64,000 nucleotides of DNA from Podochytrium sp. JEL0797 (taxonomy: Eukaryota > Chytridiomycota > Chytridiomycetes > Chytridiales > Chytriomycetaceae), in assembly GCA_027596195.1 (NCBI GenBank), contig JADGJG010000010.1:1-64000 (forward strand). The letters run 5' to 3'. This document shows, one piece after another, positions 1 to 9,907 of the stretch (position 1 is its first letter; each line of letters begins with the position of its first letter). The position numbers and the translations under genes were made by a program. Under the pieces are notes generated by a model. The model ran no database searches, was not told the DNA's origin, and worked only from the letters and a program-made list of their open reading frames with translations.

Positions 1-56
<56 letters not shown>
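1..56. repeat. 56-base poly-C tract at the window edge
   Basis: The first 56 bases are all C, followed directly by ordinary AT-rich sequence. No telomere unit (CCCTAA type) is visible. A tract this pure at the very edge could be a sequencing or assembly homopolymer artefact, or a real C run at a contig end. The sequence alone cannot decide. Confidence 0.9.
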
Positions 57-58
<2 letters not shown>

Positions 59-139
59 AAAATGAAATAACAACGAGGAAGAGAAAATTCCCTTTCACAT
101 TGATTGGGAATTTTGAAATGGCACTCAAGAGTTTATTTT

Positions 140-1364
140 TCACAGGCCAAAGATGGCATCAATCTCATTTGCGCTGAGTCCCTTCTTTTTCGGTTTCGCA
201 AACTTCTTGTTTTTTGGCATCACAACACTCGATTTCGATTTCGATTTCGACGCAACAAGCGAATCATTCGCCATCCTTTCTGATTTTGCGTCAATAGCTG
301 ACGCATGCCCGTCCGTCTTGGCTTTCTTCGTGCCTGGTTCGATGGAACTCACTGACGGAATATCTTCGGCTTCGATTGCGCGTTTTTTGCCAGTCGCGTT
401 CGATTTCGGTTTTGAAGTGGATTCCATCGAGGTGAAAAAAATGTCGAGTTCTGGAGCAAGCGATTCGGCGGGTGTTCGGATCAACGGCACTTCGGTGAGG
501 GGCAGTGATGACATAGAGGGGACAAACTGTGAGTCAAACAGGTCCATCGATTCTTCGGTTTGGTATCTGCATAATAAGTAAACTGGATAAGCAAGGATGC
601 AAAAATCTACAAGTTCACTCACACATCCTCCAAATCGGAACTCAACAATGGACTCAAATCGGACAGCTTGATCCCCGAATCGACAGCTTTCGAAGCCACG
701 CCTTTCATCTTTTTCGGTTGAGGGATATCTTTTGACGCGATCCGGTGCAGTGCTTCATAACTATCCTGTAGATCCTTCATGATTGAGAGCGCGATTTGAT
801 GGATTCGTGAGAGGACTGCCATGAAGGTGAGCATGAGCGGAACAAAGTAGGTTTGCGCGGCAACGACTTTGAATGAGCTGGGGGAAATACGATGGTGAGA
901 GTCGATCGAGAGTTTGATTGAGGAATATTCACGCACCAATATGCGGCACGCGTGGAGCAAACAGTGAGCTTGAGGAGCACGTGGTGAGTTTTTATGGCAT
1001 CAAGAAGACTGGTCAATAGACTAATGTCAGGCAGAACGTCAGAGTCGGATGGCTTGTATGACTTTGGGTTCCTTTTGTTTAACGCATCAGTTTGATCAGC
1101 AACCCACTCGTAAACTCACTTCACAGCCATAGCCCCCAACACCGCACGCACACACTTCTCGAGCTCCGACCGCTGCAGCCGCGCAAGCAGCTTCTTGACT
1201 CTCGTGGCCATTTTGAAGTATTTGGCGGTTTTGTGCTGGTTCGCGTTCTTGTAAAGAAAACGGTCAAACAGCAGTGCTTCGGAGGAAAGCTGCGGTGCGC
1301 GTGGTTTCGAAAGCATCAGAGAAAGGTGGCGGACGAGTTGGGCGAGTGTTTCGGGTTTGGGCAT
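140..1364 (-). CDS. NEPRO/Rmp1-like nucleolar protein (putative RNase MRP-associated)
   Basis: Four exons on the minus strand: 1364-1120, 1008-937, 877-623 and 566-140. All junctions are GT-AG and keep frame, giving 332 aa. The N-terminal exon has a YKNANQHKTAKYF stretch followed by a basic RVKKLLARL helix. It resembles the N-terminal domain of nucleolus and neural progenitor protein (NEPRO). An amphipathic/hydrophobic segment near residue 110-145 includes TYFVPLMLTFMAVLSRI. The C-terminal third is Ser/Lys-rich with KKR and KPKKK clusters (likely nuclear or nucleolar) and ends with NEIDAIFGL. NEPRO family members are linked to RNase MRP; that role is family knowledge and the assignment here is inference from motif memory. 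The gene is head to head with the acetyltransferase at 1390, only 25 bases away. Confidence 0.5.
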
Positions 1365-1389
1365 TTTGGACTTCGAAAAAAAATAAAAA
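1365..1389. promoter_or_regulatory. 25-bp divergent intergenic region (shared promoter)
   Basis: Only 25 bases separate the start codons of the minus-strand NEPRO-like gene (ATG ending at 1364) and the plus-strand GNAT gene (ATG at 1390). The spacer is A-rich. Each gene's promoter must therefore lie at least partly inside the other gene, or the transcripts overlap at their 5' ends. The junction was duplicated in part at 4606-4920. Confidence 0.6.
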
Positions 1390-1947
1390 ATGGAGATGGT
1401 GGAGATTCGCCACGAGCGGCCTGAACACGCGGATTCCATCGCTGCCGTGATCGACGAGGCCTTCAGTTTGAAGCAAAACTCAAGCCATACGGAGCAGTTT
1501 ATCGTGGCAGGTCTCCGGAGAGAGAATGCACTCACGGTCTCGCTGATTGCCATCGACGAGGCAACAGCTTCAGTCATTGGACACGTTGCCATATCGCCAG
1601 TTATAATCAAGGCGCACGGAACTGTAAACGAATCAGCATCCTTTCCGACGAATCGAGTTTACGGCCTCGGTCCAGTCGCCGTCGTGCCCGGCCATCAAAA
1701 CCACGGTATTGGGTCGAATTTGGTGAAGGCTGCTCTTGATGAGCTTTGCAAAGTTGATCCAAGTTGCCTTGGATGTGTGGTGTTGGGAAATCCCAAATTC
1801 TACTCTGGTTTTGAAGGTAGAAACCAGTTGGAGCTCGGGATTCCTGGAATTCCGCAAGAGTGCTTTCTGTATTTGGGATTGGATGGTGCCGCAAGTGTTC
1901 CAGAAGGCGTGGTTCAATATCATAATGCTTTCGATGCCCGAGAATAA
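1390..1947 (+). CDS. GNAT-family N-acetyltransferase (YhbS-like)
   Basis: Single-exon gene of 185 aa. The middle carries GNAT motif A: a beta strand (YGLGPVAVVPGHQ) followed by the acetyl-CoA pyrophosphate loop QNHGIGSNL. Motif B then follows with GCVVLGNPKFYSGF, typical of the YhbS-like branch. Such enzymes move an acetyl group from acetyl-CoA to an amine; the substrate cannot be told from sequence. It is probably cytosolic, since no signal or membrane segment is seen. The 5' end abuts the divergent NEPRO-like gene. A truncated copy of the same region lies at 4715-4920. Confidence 0.8.
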   Translation: MEMVEIRHERPEHADSIAAVIDEAFSLKQNSSHTEQFIVAGLRRENALTVSLIAIDEATASVIGHVAISPVIIKAHGTVNESASFPTNRVYGLGPVAVVPGHQNHGIGSNLVKAALDELCKVDPSCLGCVVLGNPKFYSGFEGRNQLELGIPGIPQECFLYLGLDGAASVPEGVVQYHNAFDARE

Positions 1948-2027
1948 ATTCAGATATTATACAAAGGGAAAAAGCACACTTGGGAAAAAGCGAACACACA
2001 ATTAATCCAAGAGTACCCCTCAGTCAC

Positions 2028-3138
2028 TCAAAACTCGCGATCATGATTCGTCACATCTTCCTCCGCAGCCCACACCATCGCCATTCTCACATCATCCGAA
2101 ATTGGCTTGTCCACCGTAACAACACGCACCAAATCCGGAACCCCAGCAGGAACCTTTCTGTCCCCAACCTTGCCATCGACGGTATGCGAACGCACGAGCG
2201 CATCGGTGCGAATTTGAGTGAAATAGAATTCGCTGTTGAGGATTTGGACAAACAGGTACAAACTGATGGACGAAAAATACATGACTTCGATGGGGTTTTG
2301 GTGTGAGACGAGCCAAATGGACAGGCTTGTGATGACCAAACTGATGGAGGAGCGTAAAACTGTTCATAATCAATTAGTGCTGAGTTGTGGTGGGCGTTGT
2401 GCGACAAATTTACCATTCTCGGTACTCAAGACAACAAACAGATCTCGGACGTTGGTGGAAAAGTATTTGGAACAGAACACGAGGGCCGTAATGGTCGCCA
2501 ACAAATCGCAGAGCAAGTCTCCTGTCATGTATCTGCAAAATTGCAGTGATGAGTGTGTCGTGCGTTGTGAAATGAGAGCAATTTTTTGAGTCTCACCCTT
2601 GACTGGAAACGGAAAACTGATTCCACACACAAACGTCATCAATCGTTGACTCCCAAGATCCGTATGATTCAATCAAATCAACCACCGTCCAACCCAATCG
2701 AAAGCAGTAGAAGAATCCTGCAACGAAATAATACCAACGGGCTTTGCTCGAAACGAGGAAAGATTTGAACAGAATGAAGCCATCGAATGTGAGCATAAAC
2801 AGATGGTAAGTCTGAACGGAAGGCCGATTAGCGAGAAATGCAAAGATGGTGAAGACACCCACCAGGTTCCTCACGAGATCCACTGCAAAGCAGCTCGCCT
2901 CATTGGTTGCATTCCCCCAAATAAAGAAAATGGCCGACAACATTCCAAATACATTTCCAGCAAGAACAATGATGGCAGTCGTTTTCGCAGACGGGTCTTG
3001 GTGGAGCTTTCCCACCGCAATGACGATCCCCCGCAAACTGATTTCGAAAGCCATTGCCATGAAGAAATTGGAAACGAGGAGAGCTGAAGCATATGGACCG
3101 CTTGCATCGGCAGTTGGCTCTTGATGGGAAGGTATCAT
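2028..3138 (-). CDS. Polytopic membrane protein, tandem copy 1 (intact)
   Basis: Three exons on the minus strand, 3138-2597, 2532-2414 and 2359-2028, give 330 aa with all frames kept. I see seven or eight hydrophobic spans. Recognisable anchors are NFFMAMAFEISLRG in span 1, AIIVLAGNVFGMLSAIFF in span 2, YFVAGFFYCFRLGWTVVDL in span 5 and LCDLLATITALVFC in span 6. A polar tail of about 60 residues starts at TQIRTDALVRSH. The topology resembles a 7TM receptor-like protein, but I do not recognise the family and no function is claimed. It is the only undamaged member of a three-copy array (others at 3301-4358 and 5011-6124). Confidence 0.75.
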
Positions 3139-3300
3139 TTTAATGTGAGGTGTTTGAAGAGAATTAAATTCAATGGGCCAGCGGCGGCGATGAAATCGGA
3201 ATGACGGGGAAATGAACGGACATTTCAATTTCATTATGAAAGGAGATTGATGTATCCTTTACAACTCGTGATCATGGTTGTTCGCACCATCCTCCGCAGC

Positions 3301-4358
3301 TCACGCCATCGCCATTCTCACATCGTCGGAAATAGACTTGTCCTCCGTAACAACACGCAACAAATCTGGACCCCCTGCAGGAAACTTTCTACCCCCGGCT
3401 TTGCTAGCGATGGAATGCGAACGGACGAGTGCATCGGTGCGAATTTGAGTGAAATAGAATTCGCTGTTAAGGATTCGGACAAACAGGTAGAAACTGACGG
3501 AAAAATAGTACATGACTTCGAGCGGGTTGTGATGTGATACGAGCCAAATGGACAGGCTCGTGATGACCAGACTGATGGAGGAGCGTAAAACTGTTTATGA
3601 TGAATGAGTGCTGAGTTGTAAAAGAAAGCCACAAATTACCGTTTTCCGTGCTCAACACGATAAACAGATCGCGGACGTTTGAGGAAAAGTATTTGGAACA
3701 GAACACAAGGGCCGTTATGGTTGCCAATAAATCGCAGAGCAAGTCTCCTGCCATGTATCTGCAAAATCAGAGTAAGCCCGTTGCGAACCGAGCGCGATGC
3801 GTGTTTCGAGTCTCACCCTTGACTGGAAACCGAAAATTGATTCCACTCACAAACGTCATCAGTAGCTGACTCCAGAGAACCGTGTGATTCAATCAAATCA
3901 ACCACCGTCCAACCCAATCGAAAACAGTAAAAGAATCCTGCGAGGAAATAGTACCAGTGGGCTTTGTTCGAAACGAGATATGATTTGAATAGAATGAAGC
4001 CATCAAATGTGAGCATAAACAGGTGGTATGACTGCAAAAAGGAAGAACGATTGGTAAAATCATGGATGGTGATAACACCCACCAGGTTCCTCACGAGTTC
4101 CACCGCAAAGCAGTTCGCCTCATTGATTGCATTCCCCCAAATAAAGAATATGGCAGACACCATTCCTAATACATTTCCAGCAAGAACAATGATGGCAGTC
4201 GTTTTCGCAGACGGGTCTTGGTGGAGCTTTCCCACCGCCATGACGATCCCCAGCAAGGCGATTTCGAAAGCCATTGCCATGAAGAAATTAGAAAACAGGA
4301 TAGCTGAAGCATATGGACCGCTTGCAGTCGTGGTTGGCTGTTGATTGTAAGTGTTCAT
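3301..4358 (-). CDS. Polytopic membrane protein, tandem copy 2 (C-terminally truncated)
   Basis: Exons 4358-3817, 3758-3640 and 3590-3301 have the same lengths and phases as copy 1 apart from the end, giving 316 aa. A TGG-to-TGA change after ...DDVRMAMA stops the protein about 15 residues early. The remainder of the tail is still readable downstream to an old TAA near 3259. All membrane spans are intact, so the protein may still fold and work without the tail. Copy 1 supplies the comparison. The conserved intron positions show that the array arose by DNA duplication, not retroposition. Confidence 0.7.
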
Positions 4359-4605
4359 TTTTAATTTGATGATGGAGTTTGATGATGGAGTAAACTTTTT
4401 TGTATGTCACAAATGAATGAATGAAAAAGAAAGGAATTTCTTTCCAACCTTGCTATCTGCACTGAAGGTTCGCTCTGCAGTGAAGGTTTCCAAGGCATCT
4501 GCGTCATCACCGAGCGTGCCTGGACCGGATATTACATGGGTAATGTTCGAGCCAGGATTCCAAGTCATCGACGCGTCGAAACAAAAAGACGCCTAATTTA
4601 AATAT

Positions 4606-4707
4606 TTATCTCAAACCCGAGGAAAGCAGCTTCGCGCGTGACGAAAGCACCCGCGACAGGTGGCCGACGAGTTGCGCAAATGTTTCTGGGTTGGGTATAT
4701 TTGACAT
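4606..4707 (-). pseudogene. Relic of the NEPRO-like first exon
   Basis: The minus strand reads MSNIPNPETFAQLVGHLS... and then SSRAKLLSSGLR before a stop. This parallels the start of the NEPRO-like protein at 1364 (MPKPETLAQLVRHLS...). Only about 33 codons remain. It lies head to head with a GNAT relic, as in the parental pair, so the duplicated block carried the shared promoter and both gene starts. Confidence 0.65.
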
Positions 4708-4714
4708 GAAGAAA

Positions 4715-4920
4715 ATATCGGTCCCGTTACCGTCGTGCCAGCCCATCAAAACCACGGGCTTTGGCTCGGCTTTGGAGAAGGCTGTTCTTGATGATCGTTG
4801 CAAAGTTGTTCCAGATTGCCTTGGATGTGGGGGGAATTCCTAACGCGTTTCGGAATCGAACACAGAATCCAATTAGAACTCGGCATTCCTGGAATTCTGC
4901 AAGAATTTTCATGTATTTTC
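4715..4920 (+). pseudogene. Relic of the GNAT acetyltransferase gene
   Basis: This stretch is clearly similar to 1668-1870 of the intact GNAT gene. The match begins around the motif A strand (GTCGTGCC...CATCAAAACCACGG) and continues through the CAAAGTT...TGCCTTGGATGT segment. The N-terminal half (about 270 nt) is missing, joining the promoter region directly to motif A. In-frame stops follow. It is non-functional and marks a partial duplication of the block 1264-3138. Confidence 0.75.
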
Positions 4921-5010
4921 TAATGGATTATGGAGTGAGCTTGAGAAAGGCCCTCCAAGAAGCAACATACAGATATACATCCTTTATATAGCTTTATGAA
5001 GAGCACCCCC

Positions 5011-6124
5011 TCACAACTCGTGATCATGGTTCTGCGCATCATCCTCCGAAGCCCACGCCATCGCCATTCTCACATCGTCCGAAACTGACTTCTCCACCGT
5101 AATAACACGCAACAATTCTGGAGCTCCTGCAAGACCCTCTCTATCCCCAGCTTTGCCATTGACGGTATGCGAACGCACGAGTGCATCGGTACGAATTTGA
5201 GTAAAATAGAATTCGCTGTTGAGGATTTGGACAAACAGGTACAAACTGATGGAAAAAAAGTACATGACTTCGAGCGGGTTTTCGTGCGAGACGAGCCAAA
5301 TGGACAGGCTTGTAGCAACCAGACTAATGGAAGAGCGTAAAACTGTTCATAATCAATAAGTGCTGTGTTTTCGTGGTGTTTTGTGCAATAATTTACCATT
5401 CTCGGTGCTCAACACGATAAACAGATCTCGGACGTTTGTAGAAAAGTATTTGGAACAGAACACGAGGGCCGTAATGGTTGCCAGTAAATCACAGAGTAAG
5501 TCTCCGGCCATGTATCTGCAAAGCAAAGTGAGTGCCTCGCGAAACAAGCAGAGGGGATCTTCCTGAGCCTCACCCTTGACTGGAAACGGGAAATTGATTC
5601 CACACACAAACATCATCAATCGTCATCTCCCAAGATCCATATGATTGAATCAAATCAACTACCGTCCAACCGAGTCGGAAACAGTAGAAGAATCCCCCGA
5701 GGAAAAAATACCATTGAGCTTTGTTGGAAACGAGGTATGATTTGAACAGAATGAAGCCATCGAATGTGAGCATAAACAAATGATAAGACTGCAAAGGAAG
5801 GCCGATTAATTAGAAGTGTAAATGAAGGTAAAGTCACACTGTCACCCACCAGGTTCCTCACGAGATGAACCGCAAGACAGCTCGCCTCATTGGTTGCATT
5901 TCCCCAAATAAAGAATATGGCAGACACCATTCCTAATACATTTCAAGCAAGAACAATGATGGCAGTCGTTTTCGCAGACGGGTCTTGGTGGAGCTTTCCC
6001 ATCGCAATGACGATCCTCGCAAGCTGATTTCGAATACCATTGCCATGAAGAAATTGGAAACGAGGAGGGCTGAAGCATATGGACCGCTTGCATCGCTAGG
6101 TGACTGTTGATTGGAAGAGTTCAT
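5011..6124 (-). pseudogene. Polytopic membrane protein, tandem copy 3 (broken first exon)
   Basis: This is homologous to copies 1 and 2 along its whole length. The start at 6124 (MNSSNQQSPSDASGPYAS) is sound. A one-base deletion near 6014 shifts the frame after EISLRG, a GGA-to-TGA change at about 5943 destroys LAGN, and small indels lie around 5800-5830. Exon 2 (about 5514-5397) and exon 3 (to 5011) remain open and carry the full tail ending NHDHEL. Unless a different exon structure is used, no complete protein can be made. Confidence 0.75.
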
Positions 6125-7011
6125 TTTTAATGCCGTATCTTTGATGGCGCTTCCCATTTCATGTGGCACATGAATGAAAAACAACGAAAAGAAATTTTAT
6201 ATCAGCACATGCTCGAAATCACTCGCGTTTGCTATCTACACGGAATTATTGCCCACTTAACTTTTCACATCTCTGCTCTCATGCAGCTATTTTTACTGGC
6301 TTGCCATCTCGACAACGCCACAGAAATTCGGCACCCAGCGTGCCTGAGCCGGACCTAAAATTGAATGACTTTTCACGTATTTCGGAGGGTATGGCCAGGA
6401 TTCCATACATTGACGCGTCTGAAAACATGGCTCTCTTGTTCGAGCCAATTTTCCCTCTCGTGCTTCCATGGAAATATGGATATGTTTTTCCAGTAGTACT
6501 TCACTCATCTCATCGAATCCCTCTCCAACAACTCGGAGTCGATGCTGTGAAGGTAATCGGGGAACTTCATAAGGGACGGGACGGGATTCGTCAACACAAA
6601 GGCGGACGGAAAATGTCTTTGAGTAATAGTGCTGGTTTTTAAATGGATAATCGAGAGTTATGAATGAGTTGGGTGCGCGTTGAGCCGCTGCTTCCCCCTC
6701 GTGAAAAGCGGGCGAATTGGCATTTTATTCGATTCCTTCCAACTCCCCCGAAAACGTGCGTGGTGTCCCCATTCTCCATCCCCACTGCCCACCCCACGCC
6801 ATCCATCAGCAACGCTACCTGTAGCTACATCAGTACGATGCTGATCGTTCCCTGCGTGATCTGCTGTGATCTGATGGCGTCGAATGGATCTGTTGGACTT
6901 CGATCGGCATGGCGCGATGCTCACGACATCGGCACAACCTCCACTCGCTTCGAATCCTCCTCGAATCAAAGTCTCTAAACCTGATCCTCCCTACAATAGA
7001 CTTAGCCAAAA
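6125..7011. other. Intergenic region with a diverged duplicate of 4450-4595
   Basis: No supportable gene lies here. Short blocks recur in the same order as at 4450-4595: GCTATCT-CA, AGCGTGCCTG, GCCAGGATTCCA and GACGCGTC-GAAA. This suggests an older duplicated flank of the membrane-protein array. The last 200-300 bases are probably the promoter and leader of RPS13. Confidence 0.4.
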
Positions 7012-8181
7012 ATGGGTCGTATGCATGCACCAGGAAAGGGTATCTCTTCGAGTGCCCTCCCATACCGTCGCACCCCCGCGTCGTGGGTCAAGACCACCCC
7101 TGACGAGGTTGTCGAGTCCATCTGCAAGGTAAGCTTGTCTCTCATCCTCCCGCGAATGCCCTTCGGAGTCAAGGTCTCTAAACAGTGTTATGTTCTCAGC
7201 TCGCCAAGAAGGGTCTTGCTCCCTCCCAGATCGGTGTCATCCTCCGTGACTCCCACGGAGTCGCTCAGGTCCGTTTCGTCACTGGAAACAAGATCTTGCG
7301 TATCCTCAAGTCCAACGGACTCGGACCCGAGATCCCTGAGGACTTGTACCACTTGATCAAGAAGGCTGTGGCTGTCCGCAAGCACTTGGAGAAGCACCGC
7401 AAGGACATGGACTCCAAGTTCCGTTTGATTCTCATCGAGTCCCGTGTGCACCGTTTGGGTCGTTACTACAAGACGGCTGGACAGCTTGCGCCCAACTGGA
7501 AGTAGTGAGTATTTGTTTTTTCCTCTTCCCCTCTTGGATTGTTCCTTTGGGACGGGAGATGCGGTGTCCTTGAGTTGTATGGGTTATCCTGTAGAAAAGG
7601 GAGTTGTCAGTCGTGATGGTCCGAGTTGCACTTGATGGGAGTTTTAAGAATCGAGTATCAAAGGAGTGATATCCTCTCGAATCTTGCTACTCTCTGCTTC
7701 TCATTCACGCATATTCCCTTGTTGCCTCTGCGGTCGGAAACGAGTGGTTGCGGGGTTTGCTTTGAATTTCACGGTGATTCGTGGTTCATTGCTTAACCTC
7801 AACTGCATCCCATGTTTCTTGTCACTGCAGCGTGTTGTATGGAATCGTGGGTTCTCTCTTGTTCGCGGTGTTTGTCGTTGTTCTCCATCTGTTTCCTTCC
7901 AATTTGGACTGAAATGATATGATCCGAGAGAACACCTTCATTCACGGCGCGAGCAAGAGTTTATCCCCGTCCAACAAGCGTCTTTTCTCTCCTGTTTCGA
8001 TTTTCGTGGACAGTGCTTTGTGGTTTGCGAAATTCTGCATTTTCGGTTGACACTTGTGTCCTGATTATGTTTTCGCTTACTCTGCTCTCGTCGTCATTTG
8101 AATTGTTATACTGATCCTGTGCCCCGATTTTCCTTTTCCGTCATTAGCGAGGCCGCCACTGCTTCCACCATGGTCGCTTAA
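7012..8181 (+). CDS. RPS13: 40S ribosomal protein S13 (uS15)
   Basis: Three exons, 7012-7128, 7200-7504 and 8148-8181, give 151 aa, the same length as human RPS13. The N terminus [12 protein letters not shown] and blocks [19 protein letters not shown] and [19 protein letters not shown] are near invariant in eukaryotic uS15. An apparent stop after APNWK is spliced out: donor GTGAGT at 7505 joins acceptor TTAG at 8147 to add [11 protein letters not shown], matching the family's C terminus. The protein belongs to the small ribosomal subunit. The final intron is 643 nt, about ten times the local norm, and ends in a 34-nt exon. Confidence 0.95.
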
Positions 8182-8583
8182 TTTCCCGGCTTTTCGTCTT
8201 GGGGAGCTTCGGTCCCATTTTGCCGCGCGTTTGGGATGGCTTATTTGTGTTTTTGGTTTTCGCTGCTTGAGTCAGCTTCAGTTTGGAAATTAAAACGCGT
8301 GTAGTTGTCCTATAATTTTAGAATTTGTCCTCAAACGGGTGGGAAGTTGTGATCCTGATGGCACACGCCTCCACTTTTATGCGACCTTCCGTCGGCGGTT
8401 TTGGCACATTGCTTGTCTGACAGTCCATTATTGCAGAGATCTGAAATCCAGAGTGTGATCGGATATTCCGTTTCGATATATCATCTTGTAAATAGTTGGT
8501 TCAGGTTCGTTGGTACGTTGTTGCGTTTTGAACTTGCGGCTCTCGCTGCAGCGCGGAAAAAATCAACCCCCAAAAAACATAAG

Positions 8584-9075
8584 ATGCCTTGCAACTGTGG
8601 AACCTCCTGCCAATGCACCACCTGTGATGCCGCCTGCACGTGAGTCACGAAATGAACGAATTCCCCGCGCTCGGATCCCACACGGATCTCAATTGATGGG
8701 TTGTTTTGATGCTTCGCTGCGATCCGCAGTTGATCCGCAGAACCCTCCCCCGCATACTGATCACCTTCCTGTTTACACAGCTGCTCGACCAAAGATGCCC
8801 TCCCCAAGGCCGCGCCTTCCTGCACCTGCGGGGTGAGTCCCGTTTGTGGCTTGTGCTGAAATTCTCCGTTCGGAATTTAATTCATCCTGGTCCCAGGGCG
8901 ACTGCAAATGCGGAGCCAGCGGAGCCGCGTGTCAATGCGGAGCTGCCAAGAAGGCCGTGTCGCACGGCTGCAAATGCGGGGACTCGTGCGCGGTACGTCC
9001 TTGTTTTGACCCTTTTCGCACGGTTCCTAAAGATCGCCATTAAAACAGTGCCCTGCTGGCGAGTGCAAGTGCTGA
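8584..9075 (+). CDS. Metallothionein-like Cys-rich protein
   Basis: Four small exons, 8584-8639, 8781-8832, 8897-8992 and 9049-9075, give 76 aa with 19 cysteines. Nine C-X-C pairs are present (for example CNC, CQC, CKC), there are no aromatic residues, and there is one His. Exon phases agree at every junction, and Cys spacing continues smoothly across them, which supports the model. Such proteins bind Cu(I), Zn(II) or Cd(II) through thiolate clusters in the cytosol and buffer metal stress. CxC spacing with Lys and Gly is typical of fungal metallothioneins. Three introns in 231 coding bases is unusually dense. The preferred metal cannot be inferred. Confidence 0.85.
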
Positions 9076-9907
9076 AGTGGAGTGTGTTGTCGCTGTTTCT
9101 TCTTGTCTGTTGGAGCGTGAAATTGCTCACTTGTTTCCTCTTTTTGCTGCGATCTGCGGGCTGCGCGAATAAATCTATATCAAGTATGTGACATGTCGGC
9201 GCGCACGTCTGGAAAGTACGATACAATCAGATATCACGTCAGATGGCGCAGGGAGGCAGGTGGACGACATATGGAGGGAATATGGCGAAATACGCATTTG
9301 CGGATGAAATCGGGTGGCGAATCTCCGCTCAAGCCGCATAAAAGCTGAAGGATGTTAAGAAGCTGTTTTAACGCCATTAAGACCCTCCCGGACTGTCAAC
9401 TATTGAGGCAGTGTTCACTGATGGACCGCCAAGGATTGAGATGTCATTCGAGAAAAATAAGATCCCGCTAATCATCACGACTAAGAAAAAGGAGTCAGTG
9501 ACAGCCGCGTAAGAGCGAGCAGTTTTATCTGCACCGGATCCGTGAGTGCAGCACGGGTGGTCATAGAAGAAGGGTTTAAAATTTTTCCTGTTTTTCGTGT
9601 CTTATTCAAGAATTGATCCCTTCTATTCGAACTGCGGGTTGCTTATGGGTGGCTTCTAAGGCCCCGGCCTTCAACCCTTGACCTTTTTCGGGGCCGCAAT
9701 TTTCGAGTCCACCAAAAGTCCGAAACTGCCGGGAACTTTACGGCACCGCACGTTGGTTAAAGCGAGCCGCATTTCTTGTTAAATATTTTGAGATATACGT
9801 TTATTGGGCGATAAGAGTGGGATAGAACTCCTGGGCGGGGTTGTTTCCCGCTGCATGGGGGGTTCATCGAAACCTCCCTCGGCTGCGATCTCCCGTCTCT
9901 CACCGTT
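9076..9907. other. Intergenic, no gene recognised
   Basis: About 830 bases between the metallothionein and the zinc-finger relic. No long open frame with protein-like composition, repeat or structured RNA was recognised. It probably holds the metallothionein 3' end and the promoter of the zinc-finger gene. Confidence 0.5.

Noticed and set aside
153..581. Open plus-strand frame over the NEPRO-like gene (FDFDFDFD stretch)
   Set aside because: Antisense shadow of the Ser/Lys-rich coding exon; no start context, introns or family.
6229..6642. 137-codon plus-strand open frame
   Set aside because: No recognisable motif; overlaps an old duplicated intergenic segment whose other copy has no matching frame.
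7505..7505. RPS13 ending at the in-frame TAG after PNWK
   Set aside because: The TAG overlaps a strong GTGAGT donor, and splicing to 8148 restores the conserved C terminus and exact family length of 151 aa.
7505..8147. U14-like box C/D snoRNA in the RPS13 intron
   Set aside because: No convincing box C (RTGATGA) paired with a box D at snoRNA distance was seen, so no RNA feature is listed.
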